A stretch of DNA of 36,502 nt from Comamonadaceae bacterium (GCA_027486555.1 JAIXOX010000107.1:1-36502), one strand, 5' to 3'; shown: positions 1 to 8,887, counted from the first letter of the stretch. Program-made: numbers and translations. Notes: generated by a model from the letters alone, not told the origin.

Positions 1-1
1 C

Positions 2-370
2 TACGACTCGTCCCTGATGGCGGACAACGACCCCTACGAACTGGAAGAGCACGGCGCACGCACCGGAATCGTCGCGTTGCCGGTTGAGTGGATTCGCGAC
101 GACGCGGTCTACTTCAACATGAATCGGTTTGCAGCACTTCGGCCCTACACGGCACCGACCACCGTGCTGGACATCTTCCGGCGTGAGTTTGATGCGGCCT
201 ACGAAGAAGGCGGCCTGTTTTTGCTGACCATGCACCCCCATGTCATCGGCTACCGCTCGCGCATGTTCATCCTGGAAGAACTGATCCGTCACATGCAGGC
301 ATTGCCCGATGTGTGGTTTGCAACGCACCGGGATGTGGCACTGCATGCAAAAGCCCAGATGCGAACTTGA
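2..370 (+). CDS. Polysaccharide deacetylase, C-terminal part (5' truncated by window edge)
   Basis: The reading frame is open from base 2 and stops with TGA at 368-370, so only the last ~122 residues are visible. The ATG at 17 is internal: the frame continues upstream as YDSSLMADNDPYEL, which resembles the middle of NodB-fold polysaccharide deacetylases, where a substrate-loop YDSS segment is common. Near the end, LTMHPHVIGYRSRM carries the conserved histidine region of the family's last motif. These enzymes hydrolyse N-acetyl or other amide groups on sugars or related small molecules. The substrate cannot be inferred from this fragment. It may belong to the preceding locus rather than to the glucan cluster, because 244 bases without a clear gene separate it from the convergent glucokinase gene. 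Confidence 0.8.
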   Translation, partial: YDSSLMADNDPYELEEHGARTGIVALPVEWIRDDAVYFNMNRFAALRPYTAPTTVLDIFRREFDAAYEEGGLFLLTMHPHVIGYRSRMFILEELIRHMQALPDVWFATHRDVALHAKAQMRT

Positions 371-614
371 TAAGCACGAGAAAAGGGGTAGTGCCGATTG
401 TGCTGTAACAAAACCTTTGTCTGTTCACTCACTGGTCAAACTGAAATCGGCGCCCTTGATCATATTGGCATCAGCATCAACAAGTGTGGAGCCACCACAA
501 AATCCGGGGTGATTCATATGACCCATTGGATGACTACATTTACAAGGACTGAAATTTCTAAAAATTACTCAAATCAATAGCTGCACAGCATTTACCAACC
601 TGTTTCGGAATTCT

Positions 615-1601
615 TTAAATTACCGATACGGTGACACCCAATGCCATAGCACAGCCTATCAACGCAGGTTGCTTAGTACGAATAACGTATGTGGGAATTT
701 TTGACATGTAATTTGCAAATCGGCCTTTTGCTTCAAAAGAAGAACGAAAAGCAGATTTCGAAAAATAATCACCTAAATGACTGATCACTCCACCACCTAC
801 GTAAATACCTCCCCTGGCACCGAGAGTCAAAGCCAAATTCGCTGCCGTGTTGCCAAGAAGGCGGCAAAACCGGTCTAATGCCTCTTCGCAAGCTGCGTCG
901 CTTGCATCCATGCCGCGCTGACTCACTTCAGATGCAGCAAGGGGTTCAGAAACCGTACCGTTCAGTGTGCAAATAGACTGGTATAAATTCTCGAGTCCCA
1001 TGCCTGAGACGACACGTTCGGCGGAAACATGAGGGAAGCTACGCCATAGGACACGCAGGATATCTACCTCGCGATCACAGGTAGGCGATAACCCGACATG
1101 TCCTCCTTCGCCAGTAACAGGGACCCATTCCCCTTTGCGTGATCGAACCAAAGCCGACACACCCAGCCCAGTGCCAGGTCCAATCAAGCCTTTGGGAGCA
1201 TCCGGATCAGGATCGCCCATGCCGATTTTTTCCAAATTATGGTCGTCCAAAGCAGGAATAGCCAAGGCCATGGCCTCCCAGTCGTTGAGCATCATTAAGC
1301 TCTCGAGATGCAATTGCTGTCGCGTGTTTTCTATAGAAAAATGCCAATGGTTATTGGTCATTTTCAGCATATCGCCAACGACTGGGTTTGCTATTGCTAT
1401 GCAGGCCTTGCGGATAATAGGATTCCCAACTTGACGAAGATAAAAGCTTGCCGCGCTGGTAAGGTCTGGAAACTCCCCAGTCAGCAGTGTTAACTCTTGG
1501 TTGATGCAGAAGTTCTTGTTGCTTAGCAATGCGAACCGTGCATTGGTACCACCAATATCCCCAAGCAAAAAATATGATTCAGTTTGTTGGGTATTGTTCA
1601 T
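615..1601 (-). CDS. glk: Glucokinase (ROK-unrelated Glk type)
   Basis: Cytoplasmic ATP:glucose 6-phosphotransferase, 328 residues, the usual length for proteobacterial Glk (~320-340). The N-terminal phosphate-binding motif LLGDIGGTNARFAL is diagnostic, followed by GPGTGLGVSALV and GEGGHVGLSP, which form the sugar/ATP cleft, and a C-terminal GGIYVGGGV glycine motif. It is the last gene of leftward operon A, 21 bases after the LacI gene stop, and would phosphorylate the glucose released by the cluster's beta-glucosidase. No strong ribosome-binding site precedes the ATG, which fits translational coupling to the upstream gene. Base composition is AT-rich compared with operon B (the line 721-780 is about 35% GC). 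Confidence 0.93.
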   Translation of the reverse strand: MNNTQQTESYFLLGDIGGTNARFALLSNKNFCINQELTLLTGEFPDLTSAASFYLRQVGNPIIRKACIAIANPVVGDMLKMTNNHWHFSIENTRQQLHLESLMMLNDWEAMALAIPALDDHNLEKIGMGDPDPDAPKGLIGPGTGLGVSALVRSRKGEWVPVTGEGGHVGLSPTCDREVDILRVLWRSFPHVSAERVVSGMGLENLYQSICTLNGTVSEPLAASEVSQRGMDASDAACEEALDRFCRLLGNTAANLALTLGARGGIYVGGGVISHLGDYFSKSAFRSSFEAKGRFANYMSKIPTYVIRTKQPALIGCAMALGVTVSVI

Positions 1602-1622
1602 GTTGATAATTGGGCTGAGCTT

Positions 1623-2702
1623 TTATCGGCGGTTGATTCGGGTCGACTCTCTTACGACCAATTCAGCGGCAACCAGTCTGGATGGTGGTTTTTTTTTGTT
1701 CAAAATTTCGATCATGGCTTGAGCTGCAGAAACACCGATTTCGTATACCGATTGTCTAACCGACGTCAAAGGCGGCAACGTGAATGCAGAATGCGGTAAA
1801 TCATCAAACCCAATCAGCGATATGTCTTCGGGAACACGTAAACCTGCACGATGCAAAGCCAGTCGAGCTCCGTAAGCCATCTGGTCATTCGCTGTCAAGA
1901 CCGCAGTGAACTGTATACGAGCGTCTAGCAAACTGTTCATGGCTCGAAAACCCCCGGCCTCTTGGAAGTCGCCCATGACGGTCAAGTCGGAGTCTAACGA
2001 CATCCCTTTTCTGGAGACTTCATCTCTATAGCCTTGCAAACGCTCCGTGGCATCAGGATGATCCAAAGGCCCAGAAATGAATGCGACACGATTGTGGCCC
2101 AGTGCGTGCAGGTGACGGACGGCCAAGCTAGCGCCCTCAGAATTGTCAAAGTCAATACTGAATAAACCATCTGCACTTAATCGGCGGCCTGTGACAACTA
2201 ATGGAATTTTGGCTGCCATATCGACTAATGTTGCGTCAGCCAACTTGCCTGTCAAAACAATGATGCCATCGACCTTACGTTCTTGAAGCATGAACAACCT
2301 GTTTTGCTCCTCCGCCTCGTTCCAGTGACCACTGACAAACAAGGGGACGTAATTGGCCTTTTGTAACTCATCTTCAATACCACGCAAAGCTTCGCCGTAG
2401 TAAGGGCTGTCAATGAACTGTGTTAACACACCTATGCTCATGGTTCGCCCACCTGCCAAACTTCTCGCGGCGGGGTCAGGACGAAAATCCAAGGCTTCGA
2501 TCACGGCCTTGACCAATGCCTTTTTATCTTCGCTCACCTGTGCAGTACCGTTCAGAATTCGAGAGACTGTGCTGGGGGAAACACCTGCCTGCTCGGCCAC
2601 CATCGTCAGCGTTGCCCTTTTTTTTATAGGGACGACCTCCAAGGGATGAATTTGTATGTTTTTTGACTGACTGAGGTTGCGCATATGAACTTTGATAAAC
2701 AC
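1623..2702 (-). CDS. LacI-family transcriptional regulator of the glucan locus
   Basis: 359 residues from a GTG start at 2702; an in-frame ATG at 2684 is an alternative and neither has a good ribosome-binding site. The LacI helix-turn-helix lies at about residues 31-52 (TLTMVAEQAGVSPSTVSRIL) followed by the hinge helix segment ARSLAGG. The rest is a periplasmic-binding-protein-like effector domain (SIGVLTQFIDSPYYGEALRG through the C-terminal SLIGFDDLPHSAFTLPPLTS). The gene sits between a GH16 gene and glucokinase in operon A. It is the only LacI-type regulator in the window, so it is the likely ligand of the four identical palindromes listed separately. It would normally repress and be released by a beta-glucan-derived sugar or glucose. 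The effector is inferred, not visible. Confidence 0.93.
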   Translation of the reverse strand: MFIKVHMRNLSQSKNIQIHPLEVVPIKKRATLTMVAEQAGVSPSTVSRILNGTAQVSEDKKALVKAVIEALDFRPDPAARSLAGGRTMSIGVLTQFIDSPYYGEALRGIEDELQKANYVPLFVSGHWNEAEEQNRLFMLQERKVDGIIVLTGKLADATLVDMAAKIPLVVTGRRLSADGLFSIDFDNSEGASLAVRHLHALGHNRVAFISGPLDHPDATERLQGYRDEVSRKGMSLDSDLTVMGDFQEAGGFRAMNSLLDARIQFTAVLTANDQMAYGARLALHRAGLRVPEDISLIGFDDLPHSAFTLPPLTSVRQSVYEIGVSAAQAMIEILNKKKPPSRLVAAELVVRESTRINRR

Positions 2703-2725
2703 CTAATCGATTGCATTATCAACGA

Positions 2726-3649
2726 CTAGGGAGCTTGCCAAACTTTGACGTAATCTACCTTCAGGGTCATTGATGGTATGTCAGACGGGTTCACATTACC
2801 GCCTAAATTACCCCCGACAGCAACATTCAAAATCAGGTGAGCGGGTTGATCAAACGGCCAATCCGCCTGACCTGCGCCGACCGGTTTTTTATAAGAAAAA
2901 GTCGGCACACCGTCAACGCCAATAAGTATCTCTTGAGCCGACCAGTGCATTTGGAAGTTGTGATAACTGGAACACATCCCGGATACGTTTGCTTTTTGAT
3001 ACCGCGAACTTGCACCAAAATAATTGGCCGTGTGCACACCTGACTGGACCTGGTTGATGTCGTTCGCAAAGTAACGACCAAACCATTCCATGATGTCAAT
3101 TTCACCACGCGCTGGCCATTCACCATTTTGGCCCATCATCCATACAGCAGGCCATGCACCACCTACACAAGGAACTTTGGCACGAATTTCATAAAAACCG
3201 TAGGGCGTACCGTTCAAGGCGCTGTAATAGCTTGCGGTGTCGGTTTTTATTCGCGCTGACGTCGCCAAAAGTATTGGGTTTCGTGTGGGTGAATTATCAG
3301 GAACGCCTGAAACAGGCTGTATCGTGAGTTCACCATTGCTGACAAAGACGTTGGCGCTGTCTCGGGTGTATAACTGTCTTTCGCTGTTTCCCCAAACACT
3401 ACCACCTAGTAAGGGCGCACCTTCATCGTAGGTCCACGCAATGCCCGGTGAGCCTGAGGTCGTGAATTCATCAGACCATTTCAATGTGTAGTTGGCTGGA
3501 CGAATCAATGACAAGGTGTCTGGTACGTTCGCTGTAACATCACCTGCACCTGCACCTGCACCTGCACCTCCACCGCCTCCGCAAGCACTCAGCACTGCTA
3601 GCGCTGCAAATATTCCAGTGGTGCGTATTGTTTTAGAAGGTGTAAACAA
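2726..3649 (-). CDS. GH16 endo-beta-1,3-glucanase (laminarinase-like) lipoprotein
   Basis: Glycoside hydrolase family 16 enzyme predicted to cut internal beta-1,3 bonds of laminarin-type glucan. The catalytic motif GEIDIMEW is intact (nucleophile and acid/base glutamates at residues 183 and 188 counted from the TTG), followed by the WPFDQPAHLILNVAVGG segment of the laminarinase subgroup. I place the start at TTG 3649 because a GGGAG ribosome-binding site lies just upstream and it gives a clean lipoprotein signal (FTPSKTIRTTGIFAALAVLSAC, cysteine 23). The frame is open upstream to 3712, but that start would put a hydrophilic extension before the signal. The gene overlaps the porin stop by 17 bases. 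A Gly/Ala linker coded by hexanucleotide repeats follows the lipid cysteine. The enzyme is likely anchored in the outer membrane. Confidence 0.9.
   Translation of the reverse strand: MFTPSKTIRTTGIFAALAVLSACGGGGGAGAGAGAGDVTANVPDTLSLIRPANYTLKWSDEFTTSGSPGIAWTYDEGAPLLGGSVWGNSERQLYTRDSANVFVSNGELTIQPVSGVPDNSPTRNPILLATSARIKTDTASYYSALNGTPYGFYEIRAKVPCVGGAWPAVWMMGQNGEWPARGEIDIMEWFGRYFANDINQVQSGVHTANYFGASSRYQKANVSGMCSSYHNFQMHWSAQEILIGVDGVPTFSYKKPVGAGQADWPFDQPAHLILNVAVGGNLGGNVNPSDIPSMTLKVDYVKVWQAP
3541..3570 (-). repeat. Hexanucleotide tandem repeat in GH16 linker
   Basis: Five CACCTG units in a row on the + strand (the last one imperfect, CACCTC) code on the minus strand for alternating Gly-Ala directly after the lipoprotein cysteine and glycine run. 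Because the unit is six bases, slippage would only lengthen or shorten the tether by two residues. Confidence 0.85.
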
Positions 3650-4964
3650 GTCCCGCTCCCATCCAATTGCCTGACTTTGCAACTCGCGAATCCACACCCG
3701 TGAATGCTGCATGACCTGGCATGCTCATTGGTGCCAAGCCTTTTTTGCCATAGTTGACCAAGCCAGCAAAACCGTAGACTGAAAACCCGGGTTGAATCTC
3801 ATAGCCGAGACCAAAGGTGTTGAGCAACAGGGTGTTGGATTGGCCTCTATCTGTTGGATTTTTGGTGCTGGCCTTGCCCAAGTAAACCATTCCTGTATTG
3901 ATATTCCATTTCGGAGCAAACCTGTAAACAGCACCTAAGCTGATGTCAGTTGAACTTGCACTGTAGGCTTTGTTCGTGGCTGCATCAACGCCATCGACGT
4001 TGAACATGTCGTTCCAAAGCGCATTGGGTGCTACGTACCCTGTGACAACGGCTTTCGTGCCACTCCATCGGTTGTGTCGGACACCGCCATACAAGTCTGT
4101 CTTGGCATTGAGTTGATAACGAGCCATCAACATCACAATCGATTGATGATTGCCATCTACCAACAATGGTTTATTGTCTTGTCCTGTAAATGGCTGTTGG
4201 GTTGTTGTGGCCACAAACGGTGCGTGACCCCACGAAAGGGCTTGTCCATTTTTGGCTGATTGGGCAACGGCATCCAATACCAATGGCCCTTTCACATATT
4301 TTGCGTACAGCTCATAAAACTCAGGCTTGTTGACTTTCCACTTTGAATCACCTGCGTCGTAAGTGGCCTCCAAATGAAGATCACCATTGGCCACGTCCAT
4401 TAAGGGTAAACCAAGGCGTATTGCACGCTGTAGCAAACCATATCCAGCGCCGCTTGAAGCCCATGAATCAGCAATACCGACGTTGGTTCCGTAGGGGTAG
4501 TCCGCCAAACTCCAGCTGCGGGTTGGAAATGCGCCAATTTGAACACTGCCGTAATTCTCATGAAGCAATGTTCCGTTTTGCTCGTACCAAATGCCTGGAA
4601 TGTCTTCTTTGCCATCTCTCCAGCGTTGACTGAACAAGCCCTTCACTTTAAAACCGTTGCCTAAATCAAATTCTTTGGTGCCCAAGTAGGGTTGGAACAA
4701 TGTGACATTGCCCACTTTGGTACCAAATGGCTTACCGGGAGCCAAAGCATCCGCCCAAGGCCGGTGCCGCGATTCACCGGCGTTCAATTGGCAATCCGCA
4801 CACTGGTTGCTGGCTCTTGAAACCTCTGCTTTGGCAAAGCCCGTCAAAGTGAACGGGCCAAAGTCAACGGCCATGGCACTTGTAGACAAAGTCATGCTCA
4901 ACCCCATGGCACTGAATACCAATGAAAAACTCAAGGGAGAGTAGGGTTCCGATTTTGGGTTCAT
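3633..4964 (-). CDS. Outer-membrane porin, probable oligosaccharide channel
   Basis: 443 residues with a Sec signal peptide ending near STSAMA, mature start VDFGPFTLTGFAKAEV, and a C-terminal GAGLVYTF ending in phenylalanine, the outer-membrane beta-barrel insertion signal. Alternating hydrophobic/polar strands run through the mature protein. A short cysteine pair, CADC, near the mature N-terminus could form a disulphide. It is the first gene of operon A: AAGGA lies about 9 bases before the ATG, preceded by a LacI-type operator and a sigma70-like promoter. No TonB-dependent SusC/SusD pair is present in the locus, so this porin is the likely outer-membrane entry route for laminari-oligosaccharides. 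The substrate is inferred from context; the exact porin family is not certain. Confidence 0.85.
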   Translation of the reverse strand: MNPKSEPYSPLSFSLVFSAMGLSMTLSTSAMAVDFGPFTLTGFAKAEVSRASNQCADCQLNAGESRHRPWADALAPGKPFGTKVGNVTLFQPYLGTKEFDLGNGFKVKGLFSQRWRDGKEDIPGIWYEQNGTLLHENYGSVQIGAFPTRSWSLADYPYGTNVGIADSWASSGAGYGLLQRAIRLGLPLMDVANGDLHLEATYDAGDSKWKVNKPEFYELYAKYVKGPLVLDAVAQSAKNGQALSWGHAPFVATTTQQPFTGQDNKPLLVDGNHQSIVMLMARYQLNAKTDLYGGVRHNRWSGTKAVVTGYVAPNALWNDMFNVDGVDAATNKAYSASSTDISLGAVYRFAPKWNINTGMVYLGKASTKNPTDRGQSNTLLLNTFGLGYEIQPGFSVYGFAGLVNYGKKGLAPMSMPGHAAFTGVDSRVAKSGNWMGAGLVYTF

Positions 4965-4978
4965 TTTTTGATTCCTTT

Positions 4979-4992
4979 TGAAAGCGCTTTCA
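4979..4992. promoter_or_regulatory. LacI-family operator 1 (perfect palindrome)
   Basis: TGAAAGCGCTTTCA, a perfect 14-bp palindrome with central CG, typical of LacI/CcpA-type sites. It covers the predicted transcription start of leftward operon A, just downstream of the -10 box, so bound repressor would block initiation. The same 14-mer recurs at 5098, 7473 and 15262. Confidence 0.9.
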
Positions 4993-4994
4993 TT

Positions 4995-5023
4995 AGCTTA
5001 TCCATCGTAAGTCAGAGTGTCAA
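4995..5023 (-). promoter_or_regulatory. Sigma70-like promoter of porin-GH16-lacI-glk operon
   Basis: On the minus strand there is a consensus -35 TTGACA (5023-5018), a 17-base spacer and a -10 TAAGCT (5000-4995). The predicted start point, around 4988, falls inside operator 1. Confidence 0.65.
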
Positions 5024-5047
5024 ATTTTATTTGTTCGGGGTAAACCC

Positions 5048-5075
5048 TTGGTGTGTGATTTATTTTCGGTAAATT
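5048..5075 (+). promoter_or_regulatory. Possible promoter of the GH81 gene
   Basis: TTGGTG (5048-5053), a 16-base spacer and TAAATT (5070-5075) make a weak sigma70-like match. Transcription would start near 5082, placing operator 2 between the start point and the gene, a roadblock position. It is divergent from the operon A promoter. Confidence 0.35.
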
Positions 5076-5097
5076 AATGGAAAACCCCTAATTGTCT

Positions 5098-5111
5098 TGA
5101 AAGCGCTTTCA
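5098..5111. promoter_or_regulatory. LacI-family operator 2 (perfect palindrome)
   Basis: Identical TGAAAGCGCTTTCA palindrome, 119 bp centre to centre from operator 1 in the same divergent intergenic region. The pair could allow repression by DNA looping as well as by direct occlusion. Confidence 0.9.
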
Positions 5112-5149
5112 TTAAGATGAGTAACGACTCATCATTCGAACCATTAGAA

Positions 5150-7432
5150 ATGACGGAAATCTTTAAATCCTTGTGCTTGGTCGCATTAGGCTTGTTGGTC
5201 AGCAGCGCGAGCATGGCCCAATCCACAATGCCTTTTGGCGCGGGTCAAGTGTTGCTTGCGCCTCGTACAGCTGACAACGCTGCGCCCAAAGCAATCGGGC
5301 TGGCCGAATCGATGAAAGGCCAAGCGGTGCCCACCAACCAGTGGTACTCGGGCCTTGTATTCAGTCCCAAAGCTGAAGTGCTTTTTGCTCAACCCTATAC
5401 CGTACGTGCGGCGGCAACTGGCTTTGAATTGGCATTGCCCAAGCGGCAAGTCATTTCTACTGAACGCAAAGACACCGAGATCCATTACCCACACCGTGCG
5501 CCGTTGGTTATCACACCTCTAAATTTCAAGGCCTCACAGGGAAAATTGGCTAAAGCCAGTGATTGGGCCATTGACATCAGCATGGGTTCTGGATCCGATC
5601 GCTTTGATTTCACTGTGGCTCACGGTAGTCCTTACGTATATGGCCGCATCAGCCGTGGCTCCGTCTCCTTTCAAACCACAGCAGCTGCTCAACGTACCCA
5701 TCTGAGCTCAGACCAGCGCGTTCTGACTTTGCTTAGCGAAGGTCTAACCTATGCTATTTTTGGACCAAGTGGGGTGCGCTGGGAACAAATTGGCCAACAG
5801 TGGGTGGCCCACTTGCCTACAGACAAAGGTTATTTCTCCGCTGCAGTTTTGCCAGACAACTCGCCGGAAACCCTCGCGCTTTTCATGCGCCATGCACATG
5901 CTCACATCACCCAAACCCTTGTGTCATGGCATTACACCGAAACCAATAATTCACTGCGGACCGATTACAGCGTCACGACAAAAGCCATGGAAGGCAACGA
6001 GACTCAGACGCTGATGGGCCTTTATCCACACCACTGGCATCAAAACCAATCTGTCAACGGAAAACTCAAGGGTCAATACGAGACCATTCGCGGTGCCATC
6101 CGTTTGTTGCCCGCTAACCAGTTTTCCACCGAGCTGACCTATCGCGGTTTTGTTCCTTTTTGGCCAGGCCTCAAAGATCATCCACGCAACGACGACCTCA
6201 AGGACGTTTTGAAAGCCGACGTCGGCAACGCACGGCGCAACATGCTTCAAATTGGCAACGGCCCTTATTGGCAGGGCAAAGGGCTGCAACGCATCAGCAA
6301 AGTCATGGATGTTGCCGAACAACAAGGGGATGTCGAGGCCGCCAAGCGCTTACAGAACTTGCTCAAGGGCCGCATTGAGCAATGGTTCTCGGGCAAGGAC
6401 AGACAAACCTACTTCCATCTGGACAAAACATTGGGCACGGTGCTGGCCTATCCAGAGGAGTATTTTGCGGTCGAACAAATGAACGACCACCATTTTCACT
6501 ACGGTTACTGGATCCGCACCATGGCCGACTTGGCGCTGCGCGATCCCGAGTGGGCCTCAGATACCCAGTGGGGCGCAATGACCAACTTGCTCATTCAAGA
6601 CATTGCAACGGCGGAACGGGGTAAAAAAGATTTTCCTTTCCTGCGCACATTCGATATTTACGAAGGGCACTCTTGGGCATCTGGCAATGGCATAGGCGAA
6701 TGGGGCAATAACCAAGAGTCGTCCTCGGAAGCCATTAATGCATGGTCTGCATTGATTATGTGGGCGGAAATTCGTGGAGACAAAGCACTGCGTGATTTGG
6801 GTGTATATCTATACACCACAGAAATTGAGGCCATACGCCACTACTGGTTTGACGTGCACAACTTGGTTTTTGCACCCGAATACAAGAACAAAGAAGTCAG
6901 CATGTTGTTTGGTGGGGCTTACAAACACAACACCTGGTGGACAGATGAGCCGCGCCAAATCAAAGGCATCAACTTGCTGCCGATCTCGACTTCTTCTACA
7001 TACCTGGGGCTCGACCCAGTGCACACCAAGCGCAGCCTAGCGACTTTGCCGGAAGACACACGCATTTACGAATCCCGCGGTAAACGCGCCAACCCCACCG
7101 ACATGTGGCAAGACTTGTTTGCCAAATACATGGCACTGACCGATCCTGCGGAAGGCTTGAAGATGTGGAACCGCTGGGGCGCTGTGGAACTGGGCGACAC
7201 CCGCACCCATGCACTGCACTTCATGTTGAGTCTGGAAAAAATGGGCGTGCCCGATTTCAGCGTCAGCGCCAACCACGCTTTGTATTCGGTCTTCAAACGC
7301 TCAGATGGCCTGAGGACCTACCTGGCCTACAACACTGGCTCACAAGCCAAGACCGTGACCTTCAGTGATGGGCATGTGCTGCAAGTGCCACCCCGAAGCC
7401 TGGCGCAGGCCAGCAAAAAAGTTTCCCCCTGA
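5150..7432 (+). CDS. GH81 endo-beta-1,3-glucanase, exported
   Basis: About 760 residues, the normal size of bacterial GH81 enzymes, which hydrolyse beta-1,3-glucan chains, including triple-helical forms. Family marks are PTNQWYSGLVF near the N-terminus (beta-sandwich domain), HFHYGYWIRTMADLAL and GHSWASGNGIGEWGNNQES leading into NQESSSEAINAW, where the conserved glutamates sit (residues 523 and 527 from this start), in the helical barrel domain. I prefer ATG 5150 because it starts directly at the signal peptide MTEIFKSLCLVALGLLVSSA (cleavage after SMAQ). An in-frame ATG at 5117, just after operator 2, would add 11 acidic residues and also lacks a ribosome-binding site. There is no lipobox, so the enzyme is periplasmic or secreted. 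Confidence 0.93.
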   Translation: MTEIFKSLCLVALGLLVSSASMAQSTMPFGAGQVLLAPRTADNAAPKAIGLAESMKGQAVPTNQWYSGLVFSPKAEVLFAQPYTVRAAATGFELALPKRQVISTERKDTEIHYPHRAPLVITPLNFKASQGKLAKASDWAIDISMGSGSDRFDFTVAHGSPYVYGRISRGSVSFQTTAAAQRTHLSSDQRVLTLLSEGLTYAIFGPSGVRWEQIGQQWVAHLPTDKGYFSAAVLPDNSPETLALFMRHAHAHITQTLVSWHYTETNNSLRTDYSVTTKAMEGNETQTLMGLYPHHWHQNQSVNGKLKGQYETIRGAIRLLPANQFSTELTYRGFVPFWPGLKDHPRNDDLKDVLKADVGNARRNMLQIGNGPYWQGKGLQRISKVMDVAEQQGDVEAAKRLQNLLKGRIEQWFSGKDRQTYFHLDKTLGTVLAYPEEYFAVEQMNDHHFHYGYWIRTMADLALRDPEWASDTQWGAMTNLLIQDIATAERGKKDFPFLRTFDIYEGHSWASGNGIGEWGNNQESSSEAINAWSALIMWAEIRGDKALRDLGVYLYTTEIEAIRHYWFDVHNLVFAPEYKNKEVSMLFGGAYKHNTWWTDEPRQIKGINLLPISTSSTYLGLDPVHTKRSLATLPEDTRIYESRGKRANPTDMWQDLFAKYMALTDPAEGLKMWNRWGAVELGDTRTHALHFMLSLEKMGVPDFSVSANHALYSVFKRSDGLRTYLAYNTGSQAKTVTFSDGHVLQVPPRSLAQASKKVSP

Positions 7433-7472
7433 GCCCCTTTTTCAACCCCCAGCGCAATCTATTCATCAAAAA

Positions 7473-7486
7473 TGAAAGCGCTTTCA
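7473..7486. promoter_or_regulatory. LacI-family operator 3 (perfect palindrome)
   Basis: Identical TGAAAGCGCTTTCA palindrome, 40 bases downstream of the GH81 stop and 24 bases before the lipoprotein ATG. It implies a separate regulated promoter for that gene, although no strong -35/-10 pair is obvious upstream; TATTCA at 7459-7464 is a weak -10 candidate. Confidence 0.88.
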
Positions 7487-7510
7487 ATTAAAAACCCAAA
7501 GGAGACCTTC

Positions 7511-8833
7511 ATGCGATCATTCCCCATCAAACTTTCCGCTTGCGCCATCGCTGCTGCTGCATTGCTTTCAGCGTGCGGAGGGGGTGGCACCACACCAGGC
7601 GCAAACAACAACTCAGCGGTAAGCGGTAGCACAGGTGCATGTACTGCAGCACCTTGCATCAATTTTGCAGAGACCACTTTGGGTATGGTCGACTTTGGCA
7701 CTTTGGGTATTACAGTTGCAAATGATCCAGCAGATGCCACCAACAAGGTCGCGAAGTTGACTAAAACCACTGGTTCCGAGACATGGGCTGGTGTAACTGT
7801 TCACCTCGGCGGAGCAGGCAACTCCGTGACTCGCATAGACCCCGCTCTGGGTATCACCTTGCGTGTTTATTCTCCTGCAGCGGGTAAAACCATCATGGTG
7901 AAAATTGAAGATGCATCCAATGACACTCTGAATGTTGAAGCAAACGCTACCAGCACCAAGGCTGGCGAATGGGAAACTCTGACGTTCACCTATGCATCAG
8001 CAAACGCTGCAACCACCTACAACAAGGTCAGCGTCTTCCCTGGTTTCAATACGAAATTAAACGAGGTCTATTACATCGACGAATTGAAGTACACAGCGAA
8101 GGCCGCAGATGTTGTGACACCCCCACCATCCGGCGGCACTGTGTTGACCTTATCTTCTGGATTTACCAGTGCTGTACTCACCGCACAGGGTGGTGCCATC
8201 AATTCAGCAGGTGGCAGCAACTTGGACGGTTTTAATTGCAATGGCGACGTTGCGTGGTGCGGCACTTTTGCAGGTGGGTCTGGTGCTGACAGCTTTATGG
8301 GCTTTTACTATCAAACACCCAGCGCGGCATCTGGTCTTTACAGCCAAATTGAAGTATTTGCACCCAATATCACTGCTTTGAGTACAACTGCCGATACAGG
8401 CGGTGTCACCGTCACCAACCAAACAAAAGTCAACTTCACCTTCAACCAAAACCCCGAATGGTTCAGCGGTGCCAACAATAAATTTGGCGTTGTCATCACG
8501 TTGGGTAAACGCTATGCCATAGGAGCGGGTTGCCATATTGAGCTTCATGGGGTGAAAACACCGACCTCGGTGAATGCTACAGCCTATACGATGAACCTTC
8601 GTGATGACTTCCGCGTTGCGCAGGACTGTGGTACGGGGATTACACAAACCGATGTTGCTGCAGCTTTGTCGGCATCCCCTGTTATCAGCAGCGTGAAGTT
8701 CCTTGGGGCTGGAGGTGGTGCGGCAATCATTGGCCGTAACAGCGTGTCCAGCGGTGCCAACTTGACAACCGCAACAGGCGGAGGTGTTTATCCCACAACC
8801 GTTGTTCTCAAAGGTGGCATCACCATTGATTGA
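7511..8833 (+). CDS. Lipoprotein with carbohydrate-binding-like segment, function unknown
   Basis: 440 residues. The start at ATG 7511 is set by GGAG 7-10 bases upstream; the in-frame ATG at 7472 lies inside operator 3 and is an artefact. Signal: MRSFPIKLSACAIAAAALLS followed by ACGGGG, a lipobox. Residues ~40-200 form a beta-rich segment (VTVHLGGAGNSVTRIDPALG, KIEDASNDTLNVEA, WETLTFTY, VSVFPGFN, VYYIDELKY) that resembles carbohydrate-binding modules attached to laminarinases. Residues ~215-440 form a second, Gly/Ser/Thr-rich domain with cysteines (CNGDVAWCG, GAGCHIEL, AQDCG) that I do not recognise. No catalytic motif is visible. The locus and operator suggest a surface glucan-binding protein, perhaps a functional stand-in for SusD/SusE-type binders. 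That role is inference. Confidence 0.85.
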   Translation: MRSFPIKLSACAIAAAALLSACGGGGTTPGANNNSAVSGSTGACTAAPCINFAETTLGMVDFGTLGITVANDPADATNKVAKLTKTTGSETWAGVTVHLGGAGNSVTRIDPALGITLRVYSPAAGKTIMVKIEDASNDTLNVEANATSTKAGEWETLTFTYASANAATTYNKVSVFPGFNTKLNEVYYIDELKYTAKAADVVTPPPSGGTVLTLSSGFTSAVLTAQGGAINSAGGSNLDGFNCNGDVAWCGTFAGGSGADSFMGFYYQTPSAASGLYSQIEVFAPNITALSTTADTGGVTVTNQTKVNFTFNQNPEWFSGANNKFGVVITLGKRYAIGAGCHIELHGVKTPTSVNATAYTMNLRDDFRVAQDCGTGITQTDVAAALSASPVISSVKFLGAGGGAAIIGRNSVSSGANLTTATGGGVYPTTVVLKGGITID

Positions 8834-8887
8834 TTTTTATCGATTGATAAACGGGGCTGATGACTGCCACGATTGTTTCACCGTTAG

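Noticed and set aside
371..614. Short open frames between the deacetylase and glucokinase genes
   Set aside because: Overlapping frames with no motif, no ribosome-binding site and low-information composition; I see no gene in this 244-base gap.
8836..8851. TTTATC-GATT-GATAAA inverted repeat after the lipoprotein stop
   Set aside because: Stem is short and AT-rich; the GC-containing 11-bp stem with a T-run at 8888-8923 is the better terminator.
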